A stretch of DNA of 64,000 bases from the NCBI GenBank assembly GCA_025094145.1, contig JALLLS010000006.1, positions 62,001 to 126,000 on the forward strand, written 5' to 3'. The position numbers and the translations under genes were made by a program. How positions within the stretch are numbered: the first letter of the stretch is position 1; each line of letters begins with the position of its first letter. Below are positions 44,103 through 55,352 of the stretch, one piece after another. This DNA is from Spinellus fusiger. Taxonomy: Eukaryota; Mucoromycota; Mucoromycetes; Mucorales; Phycomycetaceae. Under the pieces are notes generated by a model, which saw only the letters and a list, made by a program, of their open reading frames with translations, made no database searches and had not been told where the DNA came from.

Positions 44103-45316
44103 ATGCCTTTATTACCAACACAGTGTAGCTTCTTTATTAAATTAGAAGCGGATAAGATGATATTAAACGGATCAACCGAAGAATCAGCTGGCGTAGTCTT
44201 GCGTGGTGTTGTTCATTTGAACTGTCGATCTAAACTAAAGGCCAAGGCTGTGCGTTTACAACTTACACGTACAATAAAAAGACGTTGGACAGATAAAGGC
44301 GGATCTTCACAAAGCTACCATAGACAAGAAAAGACAATTGTATATCATACATGGATTATGCTACCTATCAAAAAAGAAACTTATGTATTGCACGGGGATT
44401 ATCAATGGTAAATTGTCTTTCTTATAGAGCAAGAGGTCTTACTCTCTTAGGGATATCGAAGTGCCTTTACCAGGAGATCTACCAGAGTCCATTGAGAACC
44501 AATTTGGTTCTATCAATTACAACCTTGAAGCCATCATTGAAAGAGCTGTCTATGTGACCAATTACATCACACACCATCCAATCCAGATTGAACGCCTTAT
44601 TCACCCTACTTTTGCTATGAACCAAACCATTACTATTTCCAATGTATGGTCCAATAAAATCATGTACGATGTCTGCCTTCCCAGCAAAGTATATCACACC
44701 AACCAATCCATCCCAGTGACATTTACTATTGCTCCCTTGGTGCCTAACCTGACTATTATTTCCGTTACATTTCTCTTTACTGAGAATGTAGTCATGGAAG
44801 TCCACCGAAATGTTTACAAGAATAAACGTATTGTACAGTGTGTCAAGGATGAATGTTTTCCTACACCCGCGAACGGAAGATGGATAAAAACACAAGAGAT
44901 CGACGTTCCTTCACAACCCGATGTGCATTATGACACATCAGGTTGCCTGGTAAAAGTATCTCATAACCTTCAGCTGAAGGTTGCTTTGATGAATGAAGCT
45001 GGTCACACTTCGGGTAAGCCATCTTTTCTCTCTCTCTCTCTTTGTTTGTTTGTTTGTTTGTTTGTTGGCAGGATGGGTTCTGGGGAGAAATACATGTACT
45101 ATAGATGACTGATTGAATACTATAGAGTTAAGAATGAGCATACCAATTATGATCTTTCCTGATATTCCAGAAGATATGAATGTCCTGCCGATGTATGAAG
45201 AGGTCAATACAGTATTCTATAGACCCTCCATCGAGAGAGCTCCTTCCTATAGAACGGCAATGGCATTACCTGTTGAATTCTTGGATCCATCACCTGCTTA
45301 CGAAACTGTTATATAA
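44103..45316 (+). CDS. Alpha-arrestin domain protein
   Basis: Three exons (44103-44407, 44436-45013, 45126-45316) encode 357 residues. The N-terminal arrestin domain shows FIKLEADKMILNGSTEESAGVVLRG and the hallmark EVPLPGDLPESIE; the C-terminal arrestin domain follows (about 160-300), then a Pro-containing tail with PMYEE and SPAYETVI. Fungal alpha-arrestins of this kind bridge ubiquitin ligases of the Rsp5 type to plasma-membrane transporters; the PxY-like motifs (LPMYEE, SPAYET) would fit, though a strict PPxY is absent. The junction between exons 1 and 2 is unusual: the in-frame solution that keeps the conserved strand (GDYQWSYSL) removes only 28 nt. An alternative donor at 44385 gives a 43-nt intron but deletes that strand. 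The start could also be the ATG at 44064. Confidence 0.82.
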
Positions 45317-45605
45317 TAGTATTCATCTGATTATAAATAGCCATCTCATATTTGTACATAGTAATTTACATATAAACATCAACCATAATAAATAGACTCA
45401 GTCATCAGAACCACTGTTAGTTGTACTAGTGTTTCTATAAGAGCTAATACAGAAATGAAACAAATAAGCCCATCAACTCCTTATGCCTATTTCTTTATCA
45501 TTATTACCATTATCATTATCATTATCATTATCATTATCATTATTGAATCAACAAACATACTCCGCAAAACACATTGCTTTATAAATTAAATAGGTCGTCT
45601 GCTTA
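45317..45605. repeat. Convergent intergenic spacer with ATTATC hexamer repeat
   Basis: The arrestin gene (+) and the 5-phosphatase gene (-) converge here. An (ATTATC)n microsatellite of about 7 units lies at about 45497-45544. Confidence 0.6.
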
Positions 45606-47404
45606 TTAATGAATGCCAAGTAGACGCTTCCACCACCTCTTTTTATCTTTTCCTTTGGGTGCTTTTGTCTTTTTTATAGAGGGTGGTTTTGATATCGAGA
45701 TCCGGGGCTTCTTTATCCTCTGCGGTTTTGGAAGATCAAGCCAGCTATCAAAGTGAATACCAAACACACCAATCACTGGCATATGGTCACTCACACCTGC
45801 TAAACTCTCTTCCATGACTGCACTGTAAAGCCAGCACTCGGTATCCATGCGCTTCTGCCCTCGTCGGTGCCACCAAGAAGGTGTCATTTTGGGTCCGTTG
45901 CGCTTTATCCGTTCGTGATGATGCATTCGGTCATACCAGAGAATCCTGTCTGTCCAGCTTGGCACACGCTGCTTCGAGGAACTATCGTAACACAGTCCTA
46001 ATGGCATACCAGGGGCTGCAGGTACACATGGCATAGCCAGCCGAGACGACCCTGAGTGTTCTGAAGAAGAAGATCTTTCCAGTTCGGGCATGGTTATCGT
46101 ATCAAACTTAAATGTAGGAGGAAAGCAGATGGGGTGTTCTTCAAAGGCAGACAGCGGGCTTTCTGCTAGTCTTCTTTGTTGTGTGAGCTGGTCGTTGTCT
46201 AAAAGTAACTATAGAAACAGAAACAGAAACAGGAACAGAAACAGGAGCACATTAGGTCATTCTACTCTTCACTTGCATATAACTTACATTGTAGTCTCCT
46301 TTATAAAGTGTCTCTAAAACCCATGGCCTCTCTCCCTCCACACGGTAGTTGGTGTCACCAAAGAAAAATGTATGGTCGAATCTCTCAAGAATACTCTCTG
46401 GTGTCATTAGACATAGCAAGATGGAGGGGTCTTACGATTTTCAAGGACCTCTTTGTTGGATGTCTTTGGATCTTTCATTTTAAGATCATGCAAAATACGA
46501 TGTACGTTGGCGTTGCGCTCCATCAAGTGGGAGGCATGCGCTACCAAGGATAAAGAGAGAATGTAAGCAAATAGGTCACACTCTTTCCGAGTGCATTTCT
46601 AGGCAGCTATGCAGTGTGTGTGTGTGTGTGTATGTATGGGGAGGGTGTTTGTGAACCACTACGATGGAGGACAATGCCTCTAGTTTACCTGTCAAATGGC
46701 AGTTAATAAACAGCAAAGATCGAGTACCAAAAAGCAGAGAAATAGCAACAGCCCCTTTATTCCTTATCAATAATAAGGATAAGTTACATAGAGCACTTGA
46801 TCACTTACCCAACCATATTAGCCCATCCTGTCTTAATATGCTCAGTCTCTACCCCTGTAACATAATGCTTTACAGGTGTCCATACAAAAACAGCAAGATG
46901 GAGGGCTGCTAATGTCTCTGTTTCTATCAGGGTATAGTGCTGCCCAAGGTACGTAGCTAGCTTTTGCTCCCAAATCTCTTTTGACGGATAAAACAGCGAT
47001 TCTGAAATATCCCGCTCGCATTCCTGTGTTCCAATCGCCAATAAATGGTAAGGATGAGTAGCACTGCTGTCCAGATGTGGCAGCGTACTCTCGTGCCAGT
47101 CCGTTCGATGCCGTGTTAGAAAAGTATCCAGATCAATAGGAGCAAGGCGGCCATACATATTCCACGTGCCTATAAATATCTTGAGGCGATCAGGGCGGCA
47201 ACAATCGACTGTATTGACTTTGCAACTCATTGTTTTTGACCGAGTACGAAGGTGGCGGGCAGGGGCAAGCAAAGCCTGCTGAACAGCACCGAATGTTTTG
47301 TTCCGTACAGGCCGTGGTTCTTCTGTTTCTGATAGGACTTGAGAACCTGTTGGGCTTTGTCGATTAGAAGAGAGTGGAGGGAGAGGCGAATAAGTAGAGG
47401 ACAT
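45606..47404 (-). CDS. Inositol polyphosphate 5-phosphatase
   Basis: Five exons on the minus strand (46809-47404, 46689-46762, 46436-46540, 46288-46397, 45606-46208) encode 495 residues. Motifs of the Mg-dependent 5-phosphatase fold appear in order: FIGTWNMYG, AIGTQECE, NMVGNKGAVAISL, LFINCHLTAHASHLMERN, HTFFFGDTNYRVEGERPWV, the signature PSWTDRILWYDR and VSDHMPVIGVF. These enzymes remove the 5-phosphate from phosphoinositides or soluble inositol phosphates and shape membrane identity and signalling. The protein has an extended Ser/Thr-rich N-terminus (about 75 residues), a Ser-rich insert before the signature, and a very basic C-terminal tail (KKTKAPKGKDKKRWWKR) that could bind acidic membranes. 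No Sac1 domain is present, so it is not a synaptojanin type. Intron 3 is only 38 nt. Confidence 0.9.
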
Positions 47405-50400
47405 GCTATAGAATACGAATGAATGAAGAAAAAAAAAAGATCAAGATAAACTTAAAAAATAATAATCTTGGACGATCCCTATTTTGTGAGCTGTACAACA
47501 AAAATCTCTATTACGATGACAAGAATAGTGATGATGATAATAAAATGAGAAGGAGAGAAAGAAGAAGAAAAAAGGTGTTTCTTAATATTTTTTACGCTGA
47601 TTTATTGGTAAAGAGATGCACAGGCTTTAACATTCTTTCCTTTCTTTGTTTTTGTTCCCTTTTCTGTTCTTGTTGTCCTATGCTCACTGCAACTTGTTAT
47701 TAAATATTAGTTCTATTCTTCTGTGTAGAATAATGCATTGGTTTGTTTGTGCTGATAGGCTCTCTTGTTCACATCCTATGGGACTGAATTAAGATGTGTT
47801 TAGCCTTCTTACGCTGTCTATGAAGTTCCAAGGAAAGATGCCTTATTCCATACCCCTCGTATAACACTCTTCACTGGGGCTTGGTCTGTTTCTTTTGTTA
47901 AAATCCAATGGACTACTTACTCATCTATTGACTTTTTATTTATTTTTAATAAATAAGCCATCACTCTAGACAATAAAAAAAAGTAATTGAAAAGGAATCT
48001 TAGTCTATCAAAAGATAATAAATGTAGAAAAGAGAGATGAACTCTTTCTTTCTCTTCTTCTTACCATGGCGGAACGACTCTATTTCTCTTTTCATTAGTG
48101 ATACTTATTCTTCCTTGCCATACAAAAAGAGTAGATGGAGAGGAATGGTATTGCCCTTGAACCCCATGTTGGGTAATGTTTATTATTTCATCTATGTTTT
48201 TATGCATTCATGCCATCATCGATCTACTCTTGAAAGAGAGAGAAAGGCTTACTAAAACATTCACCAAGAGAAAGAAAAAAGTAAGATTCATAACAGTAGT
48301 ACCAAATCTTTATCTGTCTGTGAATAGTTTAATACAGAATAAAATACATCCTACCACGTAAATAAGCAATTTATTTTATATTTCTCTTAGTGTTGACCCT
48401 CTTCTACCGACCCAATCACCTACAGACAGAGGCCAACAGTGGTACCTAATCTGGGTCTAGTAAGACAGGTCCTGCCACTGATGATGGGGCATTGCTGTGA
48501 TTTTTGCTTTATTTCCATTGACGTGTTCCTATTTTGTACAATAATGCCTTAAAGTATTGATATAAGAGAGAAAAAAAAGGGAGTTTGTTATTTTTATTTT
48601 TATTTTTATTTTTATTTTTACAAAATAGATTCATAACAGTATTCATAACACTAGGCAGTCAAACTCAAATATAGTCTACAAAGTCATTTATAATAGCTTT
48701 CTTCAGATAGACATGAGTTAAAGTTGAAACCTTTTTGATCATTTGAAATGCAGCCTATCCTCAGTATTTGGTGCTTTTGACGATAGAATTGACAGCTAGG
48801 TAACAATAAAGAGACATTATGAGGAAAAATGTGATTGAAAGATATAAATAACTTTAGTAATGAAGCAATGTAAATGTGAAGAAACTACACTGCAAAAAGT
48901 TACCCCCTACTTTTAAATCAAATAGTATGCTTTATCAAGACAATAGTACAACTGACGGTGCATTCACAATCAAGGGCTTGAAAGAATAAAGGTAGACTTT
49001 AAGTGATGTCCATACTATCACTGTCATTTCAATGATGAGTTGAAGTAAACATTCCTTCATCATCATCACTCTAAAGATGAAAACAAAGAAAGAATGAAGG
49101 TGTATTCTTTCCAAGGTACTATTCTGTTATTTCTCTCTCTCTCTATAGAAATAGGTTGTCGATAACGTATAGTGATTAGAATACTACATCTATGAACAAT
49201 TAGAATTTAAACTTTGAGGCACACAATAAACTTAAAGAGTAATGCTTCTGATATGCACATACACCCATTTATTATACTAATAGAGTATGTTTATCCTGTA
49301 GAATAAAAAGGAAAGAGAGAATACTCGTCAAAAGCATAACAAAGTAAGAGAGAGACAGTTGCTATATTATTTTATATCCTTTTCAATTCAATACCATTCG
49401 TCATTGGCTAAGTGAGAGATAGCATTTCATTATCATTCTAACGATGGATGACTGTGATATACTTTATCGATTGAATAGTAATAATGGTATTATTCATAAA
49501 AGAAGCTTATATGGTAATCAGAATTACTACGCTTTGTTATTAGTAACTATATTATGTACATGCCAATACAAAATGACTATGACCATCAGCTGAGATATTT
49601 GAAAGGTTATACATTATCCATAGAAAGTAAAAAAAGGAGTTATACAATAGTAATGATAGATAATACACATAACAATCTAATAGTGAACTTTATATTTTAA
49701 CGTTAATAATAACTATCGAATGCTAACATAGATACTGCCCTTACTAACCTCTGACTGTTAAGTGTTCTATATACTCATTGGATTATATATATATATAAAG
49801 ACCTTTTATAATAAAATAATAGAATAGCTCTTTTGTAGGGCTTATCTTATTTACAATACTACAGATAAAATAACATCTATTATAACAGACTATTATAGAA
49901 GTATAAAGATAGAAGTATAAAAAAAAGTGCTTTTATTTAACAGGATGATGATAAATATATTATTCTTTCATAAAGCTCATACATAAACATCAACTGATAA
50001 AAAGAATCATCTAAATAAAGCCTCATTATTATTTTACTTCAAATATGCCAACCCAAATACACACTAATAACAGTGGAAGGAGATGCCTTTTTCAAATGTC
50101 TGTACACAAAACAATGCTACTTTCTTTTATGAGTCATTTGGAAGTAACTTTTATGATAGACAGTTTATTCAACGATGGATAACTTTATAAACCCATCCTC
50201 TGTCATCGTCTAATATTTAGAGTTGACTCAATGCAGATGTAGGGTCTTTTCGCTCTGGACTGTCGCTGGTTAAATTGTCTGCCATTTTGCTATAATAATA
50301 ATAGATTGAAGCAATATGGGATCAGTTTATTCTACCAACAAGAATACAATACACACATTGTTTATCCATGCAATGGCTACAAAATGTTTCTTTTTCTATA

Positions 50401-50609
50401 AATAACATGTAGCATCAGAATGAATCTCTTTATTTATTCATCCTATTATGCTCTGTATCTGCACGTATAAATATTGTATATATAAGAGTTGATTTTATTA
50501 TTAACAAAATGGACTATATTTAGTATAAAAAACATAACTATAGCTAATGGCCATTAGATTGAGATTGGGAGAGATCGAGAGAGATTGAGATTGAGAGAAA
50601 AGGATTTCG
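47405..50609. other. Gene-poor AT-rich interval
   Basis: No convincing gene is present. It contains a (TTTTA)n run at about 48583-48620 and purine-rich chance frames at 47419-47703 and 48037-48361. A 22-codon frame is listed separately. Confidence 0.45.
50217..50285 (-). CDS. Possible 22-residue small ORF
   Basis: In a gene-free interval the minus strand reads ATG GCA GAC AAT..., giving MADNLTSDSPERKDPTSALS then QL and a TAA. The composition is hydrophilic and less AT-biased than its surroundings. An acceptor-like TTATTATAG precedes the ATG, so it might instead be a terminal exon, but no upstream exon was found. Evidence is weak. Confidence 0.2.
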   Translation of the reverse strand: MADNLTSDSPERKDPTSALSQL

Positions 50610-52036
50610 CTATAGCTTGGGACGGAAAGGTGCAAATGCATTTCTGATTTTCTCAGGACCCGTCCATGTACCCTTCAGCAAACCATTCCAGTAAATAGAA
50701 GGAATCACACTCTTGTTTAAGAATTGAGCCGCACTGTTAGGGGTTCTCTGGTCAAAAGGGAAGGTCTCAGTGGGCTGCCCAGTATACCCAGAAAACTCTG
50801 CTAAAACAAGCTCCTTGCGTCCAACAATGAGAGGACAACTTGTATACCCATCATACACCTGAGGCTCCACTGTTCTTCCTTGGAGATCAGCAATTAAGTT
50901 ATGTTTTAATACACCAGACTCAGAGGTGATGGCGGCGGCTGTCTTGGAAGTTGGAAGCGAAGAACAATCGCCAAGAGAGTAGACATTCTTATATTTGTTA
51001 TGACAAAGCGTTTCCTTGTTCACATCGACCCAACCAGCGGCATCTGCTAATCTGGACTCTTTAATAAAATGAAGAGGGCCTTGAGGAGGTGTGACATGTA
51101 AAAAGTCATAGTGCACAGTGCTGAGTTCACTATTGTTGCCATTGTTGCGGAAGACAGCCTCACGGTTTTTGCTGTCGATAGAGATGAGTTCGTTTTGATA
51201 ATTGACTTGAATGTTGCGTTCTTTGGCGAGTTTTTCAAGTACTTCAGCATAATGTTGAATACCAAAGATCTTTGGAAGACTGGTGTTATAAATGACATTG
51301 GCCTTGTCGCGAGTACCAAAGATACGGAAAGCCTCTTCTGACAAAAAGGCCATCTTTACAGGGGCACCAGGACATTTGATGGGCGTATTAGGGAATGTAA
51401 AGATAGCATTGCCACCCTTAAAGTCTTTAAGAAACTGGTATGACTTCTTCACACTGTCCTTTGAGTAGTTGGAGGTGACACCTTCTTTACCCAAGGCTTC
51501 CTTCAAGCCTTTTATTTGCTCCCAATTGATCTGAAGACCAGCAGCCACTACCAAGTACTCGTAGCCAAGCGTTTGTCCATCTGCTAGAGTTACTTGATTG
51601 TTTTCAGGATCAAGATGAGTCACTTTATCTTGGATCCATTCTGCATTTTTTGGCATGACACTTCCCATTGGCTTTACGGATTCACCAAAGTCTTTGATAC
51701 CACCACCCACATAGGTCCACAAAGGTTGGTACTATGGCTTGTGTCAGTCCAACCCATGCATGGATAGTCACCCAACACACACCCCTTCTCTCTCTCTCTC
51801 TCTATACTCACATAGTGTTCATTGGAAGGTTCAATAACTGCTACTTGACCTTTACCAAGCAATTCAGAGAGAGTGGATGATACGGACAGACCACCAGGAC
51901 CACCACCCACCACTACTACTTTGAATTTCTTGTCGGCTGTCTTGGTGCTAGCCTGGATATTCTTTGATGCTTCACCAATAGTAGCAAAGGCACGTCTTGC
52001 AGGTGTTACCCATTGTCTTGCACGTAAAGTAAACAT
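50610..52036 (-). CDS. SQOR: Mitochondrial sulfide:quinone oxidoreductase
   Basis: Two exons on the minus strand (51812-52036, 50610-51731) encode 448 residues; the intron is 80 nt. Residues 1-35 form an Arg-rich presequence. A dinucleotide-binding VVVGGGPGGLS follows at 41-51. The two redox Cys of eukaryotic SQR are recognisable: TPIKCPGAPVK (Cys195) and YTSCPLIVG (Cys374), with NVYSLGDCSSLPTSKTAAA marking the second FAD-contact region. The enzyme oxidises hydrogen sulfide and passes electrons to ubiquinone, detoxifying sulfide; fission yeast HMT2 is the classical fungal member. The start is the first ATG in the exon and begins the presequence. Its upstream neighbour on the same strand ends 578 bp away. 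Confidence 0.92.
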
Positions 52037-52614
52037 GAATGAATAAAGAAAATAAAAAAGGGGGAAGAGAATGGAGGGAAGGATAGAATATAATAATAAT
52101 AAAAAGGGGGACTGTCACCTTGGCCATCATCACTAATACAAGATAGGCTGACGATGATGTACTAAATTCAATAGCAGACAAGTAGAGGATGGCGCCATAA
52201 ATAAGGTTTCCAAGTGATTCTTGCTTAAAATCTAATCACGCCTCTATACAAGTAAGATAAGATGAAGTGGGTCCAATAAAGAAGAACATGAAAAGAACAA
52301 GAATGAAATAGATGGATTTGCAATCTTCAACTTTTATAGTTACTCAAAAATGGTTCCTGTATCTATTTTCTATTGTAATTGTGCACGGACAAGAGTAAGC
52401 ATGGCCCATGTCTTTGGCTTATTTGTAAGCAGACTGTCTTTGCTGATTCTACAGAAATCCAACCTTTTTTATTTTATTTTTATTTTTATTTGAATTGAAT
52501 TGAATTGGCTTTATTATGATGATTCTCTTTTATTCATAAGCCATCAGTGTATAAAAGTCATAGCATAGCAATAATAGATTCAATGGGCTGTCATTGGTAT
52601 TTCAGTAATAAAAA
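52037..52614. other. Spacer between SMP/C2 gene and SQR
   Basis: It contains the SQR promoter. It has AATAAA-type signals for the upstream minus-strand gene and a (TTTTA)-rich patch near 52468-52490. No further gene is seen. Confidence 0.4.
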
Positions 52615-55317
52615 CTACTCTTTTTCTACTCTACGTTCTGCCCTATCGTCAGTGTTGAAGCCTCTTCTTAGACTATTAACTCTGTGCTTTACAACATCTT
52701 TTCCATACTCCAACTTCCGCAAGACCTTGAATTTACTAATTCTTTTGTTTTTGTGCGAGTCATGCAATTCTTCAAGGTATTCTGCATCTTCCCGGCCACT
52801 ACGAGAGGATGTATCTTCATCTTCACTCTCATCAGACACAGATGTCTCATAAGTAGAAGGAGAGTCTAGGTCGTCTTTTGCCACTGTATCTCTGGTGCCT
52901 TGTTCACAACTCCACTGATGAATTGTAGCCATGAAGTCTTCATCATGGAATGGATCTGCACCAATCATATCTTTATTGAACGATGGAAGTTGGCTGTGGA
53001 CAGGTGAAAATCCAGGCACAAACTTCATACGAATCTTGACCTGCCCATAAGCACCACTGACAGGCCAGTCGTCTTCATTTCGGTTGGACTCTTTTGTTTT
53101 CTCTGACATATAATCATGAAGACCCATGTCTATCTCCTCCCAAGTATTGTCACATAGGCGTCTAAGCCAGAATCTTCCTGTGGCTTTGGTACTCGACAAT
53201 GTTCCTTGGAAGCAATGAAGACAGATGGCTGTTTTGTATCGCATTGTGACAGGAAAGTAAATGCGTTTGTGTGCCCATCCATAATGCCTCGGAGCATCCT
53301 TTGTTGAGTTCATTGGCTTTAATCTACTGGCCTTGAGACGCTTTCTCATGACTGGATCAACATTGAGCAGAAGATTGGCCTTTGTTGAATTTATAGTATC
53401 CATGCTCATAGGGGAGTTGAGACCTGTCAATACGACATGTTCAATTATCAATGTTCCTACATCTAGTAACAGAGCAGAAAGAAGAATGGATGCAAGTGAG
53501 TGGTCTTGGTAATGAGTGCTTATGTTGACAGATCCTTACCAGCTCCCTGAAGTTCGTGTGGCAAACTAAGTTTTACAGGCTTATAGCGTACAAGTAGAGA
53601 CACTTTTCCAAACCCAATACCATTCAGTAGTGGTATCCATCTTTCTGACTCTTTGTACTATAGCCAACCTTCTTTTAACAGTGTTATCCTACATAGGACT
53701 TACTTTTTCAACCGTGTTGCCAAGAAAGTTCTTCAGGGAGAATACATAAGTACCCAGTACTGGATCACGCTCTAGGTCTACAGAGTGTTTTACTGATATA
53801 CGAATGTATGCCTTATCATAGTCCTTGATAAATTGTTCGGTTACAGCATTCCAATACTGGGATAAGTAGAAAGGGTGTTAGCAATCAATCTATATTAGTG
53901 CATGGAGGCATCAGAATCCACTATTTTTATGCTAATGCTTACTGGGTTAGGATTGCTCAGTTTGGCACGCGTCTGATATACTTTTTGATCGTTGATATAT
54001 AACACAGCATAAGGACTAACAATTGCACTGCTACTGTAGGGGTGTTTTAGATCATCCTCAGCAACACCAGGATCTGCTATTTCCAATTCTACAGCCTGTG
54101 TCATCTGGACAGAGAGAATACCTGATAGTCCAATGAGTATGTATACAATTGACTCTACTTTCTGTGTGGAAAGAAGCAGAGCCATTCACCCATTCATCCA
54201 TTCATTAATTAGCACAACTCACCACTTGAGTGATCTGTAGCTATTTCTTCATCCTCTCTATTCATATTTCTTTGACTTGGACTCATCAACATGGATTGGA
54301 TGGAGACAGCATATTTTGGATGAAAGGTCATGTTAAAGTCCAATTTGGTTTTAGACTCTTCCATTGTCATGCCATCAATGGGTGACCAGCTTGAAGACGT
54401 GTAGTGTTATTCATGGATATTTAAAATAATAATAATAATGAGTTGAAAGAAGAAGAATCATCCCTAGGACAAGAGTGCAGGACTTACCCATCAAACACAG
54501 TACGTTCTTTTTGGCACCATCCTACTACATTGCCAAGCATATCTAATTTACCCATGACAGCATCTCTGGCTGAAATAGAGACGGATCCCCACATCTGTTC
54601 AACATTGAGTTTGTCTGCATCCCATACTTTGATATCAATCTTATTATCTTCAAAAACATCATCTACGTAAAATGATATATTTAATCATTCAAGAGTACCA
54701 AAGATAGTATCTATCTACTCTTCATACATTTAAAAAATAAAAAAATAAAAAAATAAAAAATAAACTTACTCTCATGTACAAGAATGTACAGCACTTCATC
54801 CCATCGTGGGTTCTTTTCATTTGTGAGCACACGTGTACTTACCATCTTCTTCTTAGGAGAGTTACTATAGGACAAAGTTGCATAGGTATCTTCCATTTCT
54901 ATGTCATTATTTTCATAGAGAATCAATAAGTAATGATGTTCTCATAGGACAGATGGAGGAATCTATTATTCTCTCTGATAGGACGTCTATTTACCTCCTA
55001 TTATGATACGAGAATCACGTATTGCCTGACGAATGTTTACTTTGATAACACCAATAGCAGATGTGTCTTGAGTCGCCACTCCAATGAGAGACTGAACATC
55101 CACTGTCATGCTCTTGGGATCCACAAGATCAACAAACCCAAGTTTTACGCCTTCATTCACCAGCTTCTTTAACAAAGGTAGCTAAAGCGAATACATACAT
55201 AAGAATAAGTAAAAACATTTTTTTCTCTCTCTCTCAATCCATAAATAGATAGGAGATGGAAAGATGGACATCTTTCTTCAATGAATATTGTCTTTATCTT
55301 CCCAACAAAGCGAATCA

Positions 55318-55352
<35 letters not shown>

